Positions 16,288 to 25,319 of a stretch of 64,000 nt of DNA are shown piece after piece. Origin of the DNA: Edaphobacter lichenicola (GTDB lineage Bacteria; Acidobacteriota; Terriglobia; Terriglobales; Acidobacteriaceae); the NCBI RefSeq assembly GCF_025264645.1, contig NZ_CP073696.1, positions 1,178,001 to 1,242,000 of the forward strand, given 5' to 3'. The notes under the pieces were generated by a model. It saw only the letters and a program-made list of their open reading frames with translations, made no database searches and was not told where the DNA came from. Position numbers and translations under genes: made by a program. Every line of letters begins with the position of its first letter. The stretch's first letter is position 1.

Positions 16288-16780
16288 TGAAGTTGAGCGG
16301 ATGGTCGTTACAAGAGTTTTTGATGCCCCACGCGAGTTGGTTTGGAAGGCGTGGACAGACCCGAAGTACATCATGCAGTGGTGGGGGCCGAAGGGCTTTA
16401 CCGCTCCCGTTTGTGAGATGGATTTTCGGGTTGGGGGGAAACTTATCTGCTGCATGAATGCGCCGGATGGGCAGCTCTGCGGCTGGAATGCGGTTGAATA
16501 CCACGAGATTGTTCTGCACGAGAAGATCGTTTCCTCCATGTACTTTTCGGACTCGAAGGGAAACAAGATCGATCCGGCGGAATTAGGAATAGAACATGAG
16601 GCTATCGACGGTGCCTACGACGTGACCCTCTTTGAAGATCTCGGAAACGGCCAGACGAGACTCACCTTTATTGGAAATGACCCGATGGAGAGCGCAAAGA
16701 ATAGCGGGCAATTGGAGGGCTGGAACGAGATACTCGATAAGCTCGCTGCGGTTGTCGCGGAGTTAGCGCAGGCGAAATAA
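16268..16780 (+). CDS. SRPBCC (AHSA1-type) domain protein
   Basis: A 170-residue START/Bet v1-fold protein. Typical landmarks are VTRVFDAPRELVWKAWTDP at the N-terminus, QWWGPKGFTAPVCEMDFRVG, and the C-terminal helix GWNEILDKLAAVVAEL. It is translationally linked to the ArsR regulator by a 20-bp overlap. The fold has a hydrophobic pocket, so it probably binds a small lipid-like ligand; the ligand cannot be read from sequence. Confidence 0.92.
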   Translation: MTENTVNEVERMVVTRVFDAPRELVWKAWTDPKYIMQWWGPKGFTAPVCEMDFRVGGKLICCMNAPDGQLCGWNAVEYHEIVLHEKIVSSMYFSDSKGNKIDPAELGIEHEAIDGAYDVTLFEDLGNGQTRLTFIGNDPMESAKNSGQLEGWNEILDKLAAVVAELAQAK

Positions 16781-16824
16781 GAAGCTGAAGGTTTGATTCG
16801 CGAAACTCAATCCTGGAGAAAGAA

Positions 16825-17385
16825 ATGAAAAGACTATCGTTTCTCGCTATCGTCCTGCTGGCATTCGCATTTGCCGCCCATGCCCAGGACACGATGAAGA
16901 AAGATGCAGCCGTCAAACCTGCCGATCCGGAATCGAAAGTCGTGCTCGATTCCTGGAATGAGATTGGCCGCAAGCTGACGGCGCTGGCCGAAGATTTTCC
17001 CGAGGACAAATATGACTTCAAGCCGACACCCGAGCAGCGGAGCTTCGCCGAGCAGTTGCTGCACGCGGCGGGTTCATGCTACTACTTCACGAATCCTGTG
17101 ATGGGGCAGAAGCCTCCCGCGGGAGATCCAAAGCGCGACCAATACAAGTCCAAGGCCGACATCGTTGCGTTCGTCAAGAAATCCTTCGCCGATGGCGCGA
17201 CCGCCATCCAGGCGAAGGGCGAAAAGGGCATGACGACGGAGGTTGAGTATTTTCCTCAGCAGAAATCGCGCGTGATGGACATTGCGTACGGCATCATCGA
17301 GCATAGCGGTGAACACTACGGCCAGCTTGTTGTGTACTACCGCCTCGCGGGTCTTGTGCCGCCGGAGTCGCGGCCCAAGAAGTAA
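16825..17385 (+). CDS. secreted DinB-family protein
   Basis: A 186-residue protein with a clear signal peptide (LAIVLLAFAFAAHAQ). The mature part is a DinB-like four-helix bundle: a WNEIGRKLTALAEDFPEDKY segment, QRSFAEQLLHAAGSCYYF with the first metal-ligand His, and IIEHSGEHYGQLVVYYR with two more His. The three His residues fit the metal site of DinB/YfiT proteins. It lies 44 bp after the SRPBCC gene and may be in the same operon; GGAGAAAGAA precedes the ATG. Periplasmic DinB proteins are common in acidobacteria; their role is unknown. Confidence 0.9.
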   Translation: MKRLSFLAIVLLAFAFAAHAQDTMKKDAAVKPADPESKVVLDSWNEIGRKLTALAEDFPEDKYDFKPTPEQRSFAEQLLHAAGSCYYFTNPVMGQKPPAGDPKRDQYKSKADIVAFVKKSFADGATAIQAKGEKGMTTEVEYFPQQKSRVMDIAYGIIEHSGEHYGQLVVYYRLAGLVPPESRPKK

Positions 17386-17472
17386 AGCTCAGTACTCATC
17401 GAGAGCGACTCGTGCCGTTTGGATCATCAGTCCTGTAAATGCGCTTCTGTTGACGAACGGCTGTCATTCCTG

Positions 17473-17530
17473 CAAAGTCGGTTTTCGGCAACTTTGCCCA
17501 TAGTTTCCCAGGACCGGTTTTCCGGATTTC
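17473..17530 (+). repeat. imperfect dispersed repeat, copy 1
   Basis: This shares with 18136-18210 the ordered blocks AAGTC, TTTTCGGCAAC, TAGTTTCCC and a terminal hairpin (here CCGG-TTTT-CCGG). The two copies have the same orientation and flank the NTF2-like gene at 17554-18072. Similarity was judged by eye. Confidence 0.4.
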
Positions 17531-17553
17531 GATTATGAAGGAAGTAGTTCAAG

Positions 17554-18072
17554 CTACCTTGTTGGTGGGAAGGCGATTGGCGGCTTGATGCCGTCAAGTT
17601 CCGGATTGGGTCCGGGCATCTCATTGGTGTTCTGGGCGACGGCGATGAGCCAGGCGTCTTCTCTCTTCTGAACGAGCATGGTAAAGATGCCGCGTCGAGG
17701 TGCGTGTGTCTTTGCATCTTCTTCTCCGTCCCCCTTGATGCTCCAGGTCCAGTGAAGGACCGCGAGGTCGGGGCGAATGAAACGAACGGCGGCATCGAGC
17801 ATGGTTAGGGTGGAGTCTTTAAATGGACCCGCGAGCAAGCGGGTGTGGTACAGCTCGAAGTCTGGTCTACCGTGCATCCAGTCGCCGCCGACGTTCACGA
17901 AGTCAACGTCATCTGCCATGAGCTTGGCGAGTTGATGTCCATCGTGCGTGGCCCATGCGGAGACAAAGGCTTTCGGGATCTGCTGAACCGCAGCTTCATC
18001 AGCTTTTGTTTGTGGAGCGGCATATCGAGAGAGGACGAAAACCAGCAGCAGGCAAAGAATCGGTCTCTTCAT
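17554..18072 (-). CDS. secreted SgcJ/EcaC-type NTF2-like protein (DUF4440-like)
   Basis: A 172-residue protein. I start it at ATG 18072, where a signal peptide begins (MKRPILCLLLVFVLSRYAAP) after GGAG; the frame is open back to 18186 without good coding signs. The mature part is a SnoaL-like NTF2 fold: IPKAFVSAWATHDGHQLAKL, DVDFVNVGGDWMHGRPDF and LAVLHWTWSIKGDGEE. Many family members are periplasmic or stress-linked, but no reaction is established for this type. It is flanked by imperfect repeats and stands alone. Confidence 0.85.
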   Translation of the reverse strand: MKRPILCLLLVFVLSRYAAPQTKADEAAVQQIPKAFVSAWATHDGHQLAKLMADDVDFVNVGGDWMHGRPDFELYHTRLLAGPFKDSTLTMLDAAVRFIRPDLAVLHWTWSIKGDGEEDAKTHAPRRGIFTMLVQKREDAWLIAVAQNTNEMPGPNPELDGIKPPIAFPPTR

Positions 18073-18135
18073 GGGAACTCCAAACTGACATAACGTACAC
18101 GGTCGAATTGTATTCGAGCGGTCGTTGGTTCCTCC

Positions 18136-18210
18136 GAAGTCAGCTTTTTCGGCAACGTCGCTTACCGGCGATTGTAGTTTCCCCAAAACCCGTTTCTCGG
18201 GAGTTACGGG
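18136..18210 (+). repeat. imperfect dispersed repeat, copy 2
   Basis: This matches 17473-17530 in block order (CGAAGTC, TTTTTCGGCAAC, GTAGTTTCCC, hairpin CCCG-TTTCT-CGGG). A weaker third relative may lie at 27790-27835 (TTTTCGGCAGCGT followed by a GGGAA/TTCCC hairpin). These may be copies of a small intergenic element. Confidence 0.4.
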
Positions 18211-18237
18211 GTTCGCTTGCGAGTTGGATCATTCTTT

Positions 18238-20682
18238 TTATTCTTCGCGGAGGACGTTGGCTGGGTCGATGTTGAGGGCGCGTCTGACGGGGCCGGCGAC
18301 TGAGAGCAGGCCGGTGAGGAGCAGCGTGGCTGCGACGGCGACGAGGACTAAGGGATCCTGCGCGGTGGCCTGGTAGACGACCGCTGAGAGGAGATGGCTG
18401 GTCGCTATGCCGAGCATCATGCCGATGACTGAGCCAGTGGCGAGCAGGAGGAACATGCGTCCGAGTGCGGCTGCGAGGATCTGCTTTGCTTGTGCGCCGA
18501 GGGCGACGCGAATGCTCAGCTCGCGCAGGCGCTTGCTGACGGTATAAGAGGCGAGGCCGAAGGTGCCGGTGATCGAGAGCAGGAGGCCGAAGGCTCCGAA
18601 GAGGCCGAGGGAGATGGTTGCCACTTGTGCAGGGAAGAAGCTGAGAGCCATTTGATTGGTCCAGGTACCCGACGCCTGGATGGGTATGGTGGGATCGACA
18701 TCATGGATCAGTTTACGAATGTCGGCCGTGGTTTGGGCTGTGTCGGGTGCATCGCCTTCAGGGCGGACGATGAGCACTGTATTTGTATCGGCGTTTTGTG
18801 AGAGCGGGTAGAAGGTTGCAGGATGCTGATCTTCACTGAGAGACAGGTATTTTCCATCGGCAACTACGCCGACGATCTGGATCTTGTCGCCACCATGGGT
18901 CTTGAAGTAGCGGCCGATGGCGCTGTTGGGGTCGGAGTGGAAGAGTTGGCGGATGAACTCCTGGTTGACGACGGCGACGGCTGGCGTGTCGGGAGTGTCG
19001 GTGTAGCTTAGGTCGCGGCCTGCGAGCAGAGGAGTTTCAGCGGCTCCGAAGTATCCGGGGGAGATGTTGAAGTAGTAGGTTGTGAATGCCTTGTTCGAGG
19101 ATCTGAAGTTGGTCGTCTGTTGCGAGAAGATGTCTCTCGAGGAGGGAGTCTCGAGGGGCGTCGAGTCCGCGTACGCTGCTGCTTTGATTCCTGGAAGCTG
19201 CATGACGCGCTCAAGCAGTTTGCGCTGAAAAGGTTCGCTGACCTCGACTTTGTAGCCAGCCTGAACGAGATCGAAGCGCGTCACGACAACATTGCGCGGA
19301 TTGAAACCGATATTCATGTGCATTGTTCTGGAGAGGCCGCGCAGTGAGACGAAGGCGGCGGTGACGGTGACGCAGCAGAGTGCGATTTGTGCGGCGAGGA
19401 GAATATCCCTGAGTGCCCAGCGGCGTCCTGCTACGGGTTGCGTACCGCCGCCGTTCTTGATTGCGTCGTTTGGATCTGTTCTGAAGATCTGGCGGAGCGG
19501 CATGATGCCGAAGAGAAGACCGGCGAGGACGGAGATCAGGAGCGCGATCAGGATCAACGATGGCTGCGGCAGGACGGAGAACTTGATGGGGTAGTCGGAT
19601 GGTGGATGCCAGGCGGCGAGGCCAGTGAGGGCAGCCCACGCCAGACCGCAGGCGCAGATGCCACCGAGGATCGAAATGACGAAGGCTTCGACGAGGATCT
19701 GGCGGATGACGAGCCAGCGGCTGGAGCCGATGGCCATGCGGATGGCGATCTCGCGGGTACGGTCTGCGGTGCGGGCGGCGAAGAGGCTGCCGAGGTTGAC
19801 GCAGGCGGCGAGGAGCACGATGCCAGCCAGGCCCATGACGCCTGCGAGGAAGGCGCGGGCCGGGGAGCCGAGGAAGTCTCCAATGAGACCGGGACGAGCC
19901 ATCTTGAAGCCCAGGCCCTCTTCGTCATTGGGTTTTTCGCGGCGGATGCGGGCGGCGACTGTGTCGAGTTCGGCCTTTGCCTGAGTTGATGTGACGCCCT
20001 CTTTGAGACGCACGATTGCGAAGATGTTTTTGTTGGTCCAATCGTTGAGCCAGTTGATGCCTTCGAAGGTTTGTTCGTTGGCCATGGGGACGAAGATGTC
20101 GGGCTGGAGGAACTTCTCGGTGCCGTAGAAGCTTTCGGGAGTGACGCCGACGATGGTGTAGGGATGCTTGTCGATGCGGACGACCTTGCCGACGACGTCG
20201 GGATCTGAGTTGAACTGACTCTTCCAGGCGGGGTAGGAGAGGACTGCGGCGTCGGATGCGCCGGGGTGGTCGTCGTCGGAGGGTTGGAGGAGGCGGCCGA
20301 GGAAGGGCTTGATGCCGAAGACCTGGAAGTATTGGCCGCTTACCTCGTATCCCCAGACTGGACGGGTGACGTTGTTGGCTTCGAGGCCGAAGGCCTGAAT
20401 GTTATCGGCAGCGACGGCGTCGAAGACCGTGCTGTCGTCGCTGAGGGCGCGGATCTCGGGACGGGAGAAGACGGGGTAGTAAGGAGTGGCGGTATCGAGC
20501 GACCAGACGCGGTCTGGATGTGGGATGTTGAGGGGTCGCAGGATGAGCGATTGCAGAACGCCGAAGACGATGATGTTTGCGGCGATGCCGAGGGCGAGGG
20601 TCAGCACCGCCGTGAAGGCGAAGCCTGGAGAGCGGCGCATCTGACGGAGGGCAAATCGCAGGTCCTGCAGCAGGTTGGTCAT
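18238..20682 (-). CDS. ADOP/MacB-type ABC transporter permease
   Basis: An 814-residue inner-membrane protein made of two FtsX-like permease halves. The N-terminus is the ADOP hallmark (DLRFALRQMRRSPGFAFTAV, LTLALGIAANIIVFGVLQSL), and a MacB periplasmic core follows (PVWGYEVSGQYFQVFGIKPF). The first FtsX domain begins near FLAGVMGLAGIVLLAACVNL, and the second near LGLFGAFGLLLSITGTFGLA. Long permeases of this kind are multiplied in acidobacterial genomes and usually lack their own ATPase and fusion partner. None is adjacent here. The substrate is unknown; mechanotransmission of the MacB kind is inferred from the family. Confidence 0.93.
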   Translation of the reverse strand: MTNLLQDLRFALRQMRRSPGFAFTAVLTLALGIAANIIVFGVLQSLILRPLNIPHPDRVWSLDTATPYYPVFSRPEIRALSDDSTVFDAVAADNIQAFGLEANNVTRPVWGYEVSGQYFQVFGIKPFLGRLLQPSDDDHPGASDAAVLSYPAWKSQFNSDPDVVGKVVRIDKHPYTIVGVTPESFYGTEKFLQPDIFVPMANEQTFEGINWLNDWTNKNIFAIVRLKEGVTSTQAKAELDTVAARIRREKPNDEEGLGFKMARPGLIGDFLGSPARAFLAGVMGLAGIVLLAACVNLGSLFAARTADRTREIAIRMAIGSSRWLVIRQILVEAFVISILGGICACGLAWAALTGLAAWHPPSDYPIKFSVLPQPSLILIALLISVLAGLLFGIMPLRQIFRTDPNDAIKNGGGTQPVAGRRWALRDILLAAQIALCCVTVTAAFVSLRGLSRTMHMNIGFNPRNVVVTRFDLVQAGYKVEVSEPFQRKLLERVMQLPGIKAAAYADSTPLETPSSRDIFSQQTTNFRSSNKAFTTYYFNISPGYFGAAETPLLAGRDLSYTDTPDTPAVAVVNQEFIRQLFHSDPNSAIGRYFKTHGGDKIQIVGVVADGKYLSLSEDQHPATFYPLSQNADTNTVLIVRPEGDAPDTAQTTADIRKLIHDVDPTIPIQASGTWTNQMALSFFPAQVATISLGLFGAFGLLLSITGTFGLASYTVSKRLRELSIRVALGAQAKQILAAALGRMFLLLATGSVIGMMLGIATSHLLSAVVYQATAQDPLVLVAVAATLLLTGLLSVAGPVRRALNIDPANVLREE

Positions 20683-21040
20683 CGGTGCCTCGGGTGGTGC
20701 CTGTGGCTCGCGTGGATTGGTGCAATTTTGTCGCCGAAGTGTTGGTGTTGCAAGTTCCTGAGAACGAAGTGGCTCGGTGCTTTGCGAGAGCGCTGGAGGC
20801 GAGGGTAGTGTTCGGTTTTACTCATGGGTGTCCGTCAATGGACAGGGATGAGGTCTCCGTATGCGCTTTTCTGATTGATGATTAGCTGCTTTTCGAAACT
20901 TTGGTGACGCGTTAGTTCCGAAATGAAAACGAGGATTGGGATGATCGCCTCCGTCTGCTCGTTTTTTCCGTGGGTTCTCCGATAGAGAGCGTTAAGCGAA
21001 TTGATCGCTGACGTATTCGATGTAACGGAGAAGGAGCACG
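20683..21040. other. 358-bp region without a gene
   Basis: This lies between the divergent permease (minus) and FkbM (plus) genes and must hold both promoters. I see no RNA gene, clear terminator or conserved repeat. The FkbM ribosome binding site GAAGGAG lies at about 21030-21036. Confidence 0.5.
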
Positions 21041-21787
21041 ATGACCCTCAATCGATGGTTACGCAATAAGGCACGCTTTGCAGTCGACCAGATATTTTGC
21101 TCCTCGTCGGCGGACGTGCAGCGTGTTGGGAATGTCCATAGCGGTTGGGTGATGAAGAAAGGTCTCGATCCGCTGGTTATCTACTGTGCGGGTGTTGGCC
21201 AGGGGATCTCGTTTGAGTTGGAGTTGGCGAAGACCAGTCGTCGGCCCATTCTGGTGTTCGATCCGTCGCCGCAAGGATTGGCAACGATGGCGGAGATCGA
21301 TGCGGGCAATATTGAGTTCTTTCCGGTTGGGCTTGCTGCGACGACGGGTGCAGTGGAGTTTTCGCTGACGAGACAGGATGGAGAGGCCTCTCGGTCGGTT
21401 GCGGATAACGGCTTCGGGAAGGTGTCTTTTGACTGCTGGGATCTGGCGACTGTGATGCGTAGAAATGGCGATGCAGTGATCGATCTTTTGAAGATGGATA
21501 TTGAAGGTTTTGAGTACGAGATTATCGACCAGTTTCTTGAGCAGGGAATTCCGGTTCGTCAGTTGTGTGTGGAGTTTCATCCCTGGCTTGCTCCTGGACG
21601 CACCTTTGGGCGGACGTGGAAGACGATTGCGAAGCTGTATCGAGCGGGGTATCGCATCATTTATAAACATCGCGGCGACCACACGTTTGTCCTGAAGGAG
21701 TCGCGGTTCAGGGAGTTGGTGAAGAATCGGACGAAAGAGCAGGTTCGGTGGGGCGATGCGTGGAGTAAGGCGCTCATTCAACGATGA
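21041..21787 (+). CDS. FkbM-family methyltransferase
   Basis: A 248-residue SAM-dependent methyltransferase. The Rossmann core shows VIYCAGVGQGISFELELAKT (SAM loop), PILVFDPSPQGL and the FkbM signature LLKMDIEGFEYEIID, followed by PVRQLCVEFHPWL. FkbM enzymes mostly methylate hydroxyl groups of sugars or polyketides. There are no glycosyltransferase or polyketide genes nearby, so the substrate is open. The Shine-Dalgarno GAAGGAG is close to the ATG. Confidence 0.92.
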   Translation: MTLNRWLRNKARFAVDQIFCSSSADVQRVGNVHSGWVMKKGLDPLVIYCAGVGQGISFELELAKTSRRPILVFDPSPQGLATMAEIDAGNIEFFPVGLAATTGAVEFSLTRQDGEASRSVADNGFGKVSFDCWDLATVMRRNGDAVIDLLKMDIEGFEYEIIDQFLEQGIPVRQLCVEFHPWLAPGRTFGRTWKTIAKLYRAGYRIIYKHRGDHTFVLKESRFRELVKNRTKEQVRWGDAWSKALIQR

Positions 21788-21826
21788 TTGCCGGGGGCTG
21801 TGTAGGAAATCCAGAGGGTGGTGATT

Positions 21827-21961
21827 TATACTTGTCGCTTGCCCTGCAACCGGCGTGGCGCTGGTCGAAAGACCTCCCCGCAAGGTCACGCAAAATCCCG
21901 GGCACGCGGCCAATTCCTTAGCGGGAGGCGGTGTCGCGCGAAGTGAAGGTTTTAGTTCAGC
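21827..21961 (+). promoter_or_regulatory. structured leader of the PpiD-like gene
   Basis: A -10-like TATACT (21827-21832) would give a leader of about 120 bases. It contains GGTC-GAAA-GACC (21863-21874) and a competing GACC...GGTC stem (21871-21887) that share the same GACC, so only one can form. CCTCCCCGC (21873-21881) can also pair with GCGGGAGG (21921-21928). This is the layout of a regulatory RNA switch, but it matches no riboswitch consensus I can recall. Confidence 0.35.
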
Positions 21962-23941
21962 ATGATTCGTATTCTGCAGCAGGACAACCGCATCACGAAG
22001 ATCATCTTCGCCGTCATTATTGGTTTTGCCGTGATCACGATGGTGATTACGCTGGTGCCCGGCATCTTTGACAACGCGACGGCCAACGATTCGGCAGTGT
22101 TTGCCACGGTGAAGCAGCCGGGGTACTTCGGGCGCATCTTCGGTGAGAGCACCCCGATCAAGACGACCGAGGTGAACCAGCTGGCGGCGCGGCAGTTGCA
22201 GCAACAGCATTTTCCTGATGCGCTGCTGCCTTACTTCCTTCCGCGCGCGGGTCAGATTTTAGTGCAGCGGGCGATTCTGAAGCATGAAGCGGACCGGATG
22301 AATCTGCAGGTGAGCGATGAGGACCTGCGCCGCGAGCTGCAGACGGGTCCGTTTGCGCAGTACCTGTTTCCGAATGGCACGTACATTGGCGATGACGCTT
22401 ACATGAACTTTGTGCAGAGCGCATTCCAGACGACGCGTGGGGACTTCGAGTCGCAGGTGAAGAGCGACATGGAGCTGAACCGGCTGCAGGCGCTGATTAC
22501 GGGCGGCGTGACGGTGTCGGATAATGCTGTGCGCGAAGCTTACAAGGTCGATGGGACCAAGGTGAAGTTCGATTACGCGGTGATCTCGTCGGACGATCTG
22601 CGAAAGACGATCAATCCTTCGGATGCAGAGCTGCAGGATTTCTTCAAGAAGAATGCGGCGCGGTATGCGACGGCGGTTCCTGAGGCGCGAAAGATTGAGT
22701 ATGTGTCGTTCGACACGTCGAATCTGCCGGGAGGCAAGCCACAGATCTCGGATGCGGATGTGCAGGCTTACTACAACGCGCATCAGGATCAGTATCAGGT
22801 GAAGGAGCAGGTGAAGGTTCGGCACATCCTGATTGCGGTGCCTGCGGGCGCGGATGCGAAGACGGACGCGGCGGCAAAGGCGAAGGCTGAGGACATTCTG
22901 AAGCAGATCAAGGCTGGCGGGAACTTCGCGGATCTGGCGAGCAAGAACTCGGATGACCCTGGCAGCAAGACGCAGGGCGGCGAGCTGGGATGGCTGGATC
23001 GCGGCAAGACTGTTCCGGAGTTCGATAAGGTAGCGTTTACGCTGGCGCCGGGACAGACGTCGGATCTAGTGAAGACGCAGTTTGGGTATCACATCCTGCA
23101 GGTGGAAGAGAAGAAGACGGCACACCTGCGACCGATCTCCGAGGTAAAGGCAGAGATTGTGCCGGTGCTTGAACAGCAGCGGGCTGGAGCGGCGGAGCAG
23201 ACGTTTGCGTCTTCGTTGGCGGCCGATGCGAAGAAGAATGGTCTGGATAAGGCTGCGGCGGCGAAGGGGCTGAAGGCGGTTACGACGGACTTTGTCGCCA
23301 AGGACGGTGTGATTCCGGGACTTGCGGATGGTTCGGCACTGCTGACGCAGGCTTTCTCGGTGGTCAAGGGCGCGGACCCGGCTCCGGTGGCTACCGGCGA
23401 TGGGTTTGCCGTGTTCCAGGTGATGGATATTAAGCCGGCGCATGCTCCTGAGTTTGCGGACTACAAGACGCACATTCTTGAGGACTATCGGGAGCAGCAG
23501 GTTCCTCAGTTGCTGAGCGCACAGCTGAATAAGCTGGAGGATCGCGCGAAGGTGCTGAACGACCTGAAGAAGGCTGCCGCGGAGATGAACATTCCGCTGA
23601 AGTCGAGCGAGCTGGTTGGCAAGGATGCTCAGGTGCCGGATCTTGGATCGATGAGTGGTCCAGGGGCGGTGGCTTTCTCGCTGGCTAAGGGTGCGATCTC
23701 GGGGCCGCTCAACGTTGGGCGTGTTGGTGTGGTGCTGAGCGTGACCGACAAGCAGGAGCCGACGGCTGATGACATCGCGAAGAACTTTGCTGCGACTCGT
23801 GAGAAGCTGCTGAACGATCAGCGGGAGGAGATCTTCCGTGTGTACATTGGTGAACTGACGACGAAGTACGAGAAGGGCGGAGCGGTGCGGTTCTCGAAGA
23901 AGCAAGCTGGGCCGGGTGGTACGCCGTTTGGCGGTCAGTAG
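21962..23941 (+). CDS. PpiD/SurA-like membrane-anchored peptidyl-prolyl isomerase
   Basis: A 659-residue protein. A single N-terminal membrane helix (IIFAVIIGFAVITMVITLVP) anchors it in the inner membrane with the rest in the periplasm, as in PpiD. A SurA_N-type chaperone region follows (about 60-230). The parvulin domain lies at about 275-380, with VKVRHILIAVP, FADLASKNSDDPGSKTQGGE, LGWLDRGKTVPEFDKVAF and GYHILQVEEK. A second degenerate parvulin-like region and a C-terminal helix make up the rest. It should assist folding of secreted and outer-membrane proteins. It is monocistronic with a strong terminator, and its leader looks structured. Confidence 0.92.
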   Translation: MIRILQQDNRITKIIFAVIIGFAVITMVITLVPGIFDNATANDSAVFATVKQPGYFGRIFGESTPIKTTEVNQLAARQLQQQHFPDALLPYFLPRAGQILVQRAILKHEADRMNLQVSDEDLRRELQTGPFAQYLFPNGTYIGDDAYMNFVQSAFQTTRGDFESQVKSDMELNRLQALITGGVTVSDNAVREAYKVDGTKVKFDYAVISSDDLRKTINPSDAELQDFFKKNAARYATAVPEARKIEYVSFDTSNLPGGKPQISDADVQAYYNAHQDQYQVKEQVKVRHILIAVPAGADAKTDAAAKAKAEDILKQIKAGGNFADLASKNSDDPGSKTQGGELGWLDRGKTVPEFDKVAFTLAPGQTSDLVKTQFGYHILQVEEKKTAHLRPISEVKAEIVPVLEQQRAGAAEQTFASSLAADAKKNGLDKAAAAKGLKAVTTDFVAKDGVIPGLADGSALLTQAFSVVKGADPAPVATGDGFAVFQVMDIKPAHAPEFADYKTHILEDYREQQVPQLLSAQLNKLEDRAKVLNDLKKAAAEMNIPLKSSELVGKDAQVPDLGSMSGPGAVAFSLAKGAISGPLNVGRVGVVLSVTDKQEPTADDIAKNFAATREKLLNDQREEIFRVYIGELTTKYEKGGAVRFSKKQAGPGGTPFGGQ

Positions 23942-23957
23942 TTCAGGGATGTAAGAG

Positions 23958-23993
23958 ATGCCCCGGGGATGAACTCCTCCGGGGCATTTTTTT
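23958..23993 (+). terminator. rho-independent terminator after the PpiD-like gene
   Basis: ATGCCCCGG (23958-23966) pairs with CCGGGGCAT (23979-23987), closing a GATGAACTCCT-type loop, and is followed by TTTTTTT. It begins 17 bp after the stop codon. Confidence 0.92.
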
Positions 23994-24067
23994 GTTTGCT
24001 AGAGGCATCGGTGAAGATGCCGGATGGTAGGCTGGTTCCTCTGTTCACGGATACGTCAGGTGAGACG

Positions 24068-25186
24068 ATGACACCTACTCAACAGAATGCTCCGGATCGT
24101 GATCGTTTGTCGGAGGCTGATGTGGGAACCGGAGCGCGAGGCGGCGCTCTGTCGGTGATTGCGCAGTGGCTGGAGCGGATCGATCCTGGGACGCATCGCC
24201 GGATCAAGGGATTGCGCCTGGTGACCGCGTATGGGATTGCGGCGCTGCTGGGAGCGCTTCCTGCGATCTCGCATGGGTTGCATGGTGCGTGGGCGTTGAG
24301 TCTTCTTGCCGGCAACTTTGCGTTGTGGGCCAGCGTCTCCGAGGGGCGGACGATTCGGAGGGATTCGAGCCGGGACCTTGCGCTGTTGTGCGGTGCTGCA
24401 GTGCTGGGTGCTGGTGTGATGATCGGTCTGGCTCCGCTGCTCACTGGGCGCGGCAGGCCGGGGCCGGAGCTAACGCTTGTGACGGGCGCTTTTCTGGTTG
24501 GATACCTAAAGCGATACGGCGTTCTTGGAGCTGGAATTGGGTCGCAGCTTTACATCGGGCAGCTCATGGCTTACATGACGCGATTGACCACCGCCGATTT
24601 GGCGACGGTTGGAGTCGCCGGGCTGCTGGCAGCTGTGGCCTCGATTATTCCTAGACTACTGAGTGGGCCAGCGGAGCATCCGGCGGTTGCGTTGACGGTC
24701 ACACCGACGGAAGACGAGATGCCGGCGTTGTTCATGGGGCTGCAGGCTGCGATTGCTGCAGTAGTGATTGTTGCGATGAATGACATGATTGGGCTGGAAG
24801 AGTCTGGGTGGGCGATTACAGCGAGTACATATGTGGTTGCAAGCTCGACGGCTGGAACGACCGAGCGGGTTATGCGGCGCATTGTTGGAACCGTGGTGGG
24901 TGTTCCACTTGGCCTGGTGTTCCTTCCGCTTGCGATTCGTGCGCCTTTGCTGTTGTGGATGGCAGCGGCGGTGGCGATGGTCATCTATGCGATGGCTTTG
25001 CCCGAGCGATATGACATTGCATGCGCTGCTTACTCGTTTACGCTCATCGTTACGCTGGCGGCTGCTGGGGACCACTCGTGGGTGCTTTTGGCGGCGCGGG
25101 CGTGGGAGACGCTGCTTGGTGGTGCGTTAGGGCTGGTTGCGGCGAAGTTGGTGGTTCCTCGCCGGTTTCTTCGCTTCGGCAGATGA
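24068..25186 (+). CDS. FUSC-family membrane transporter
   Basis: A 372-residue integral membrane protein of the fusaric-acid/aromatic-acid exporter type. Hydrophobic helices occur in two groups (GIAALLGALPAISHGL, LLCGAAVLGAGVMIGLAPLL, VGVAGLLAAVASIIPRLL, then AAIAAVVIVAMNDMIGL, GTVVGVPLGLVFLPLA, LLLWMAAAVAMVIYAMALP). The second group is the FUSC_2-like module with the motif around RRIVGTVVGVPLGL. I start at ATG 24068 after AGGTGAG; the frame is open back to 23969, across the terminator of the previous gene. Export of aromatic or other organic acids is inferred from the family. Confidence 0.85.
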   Translation: MTPTQQNAPDRDRLSEADVGTGARGGALSVIAQWLERIDPGTHRRIKGLRLVTAYGIAALLGALPAISHGLHGAWALSLLAGNFALWASVSEGRTIRRDSSRDLALLCGAAVLGAGVMIGLAPLLTGRGRPGPELTLVTGAFLVGYLKRYGVLGAGIGSQLYIGQLMAYMTRLTTADLATVGVAGLLAAVASIIPRLLSGPAEHPAVALTVTPTEDEMPALFMGLQAAIAAVVIVAMNDMIGLEESGWAITASTYVVASSTAGTTERVMRRIVGTVVGVPLGLVFLPLAIRAPLLLWMAAAVAMVIYAMALPERYDIACAAYSFTLIVTLAAAGDHSWVLLAARAWETLLGGALGLVAAKLVVPRRFLRFGR

Positions 25187-25319
25187 CTGTAGTTCTAAGG
25201 CCCGTTGGAGTGCTTGTGCAGATAGAGGAAGCGAAGGGGGTTCCTTTCCTTATGCTGAGTGCGTCAGTTGTGCTGGATTCTGGCATCATAGGGTGCAGCT
25301 ATAACAAGGGGGCAGTTGG

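Noticed and set aside
21840..21961. Cyclic-di-GMP (GEMM) riboswitch before the PpiD-like gene
   Set aside because: Some pieces (GAAA loop, ACGCAAA) resemble GEMM, but the GGGCAAACC block and the receptor helices are missing.
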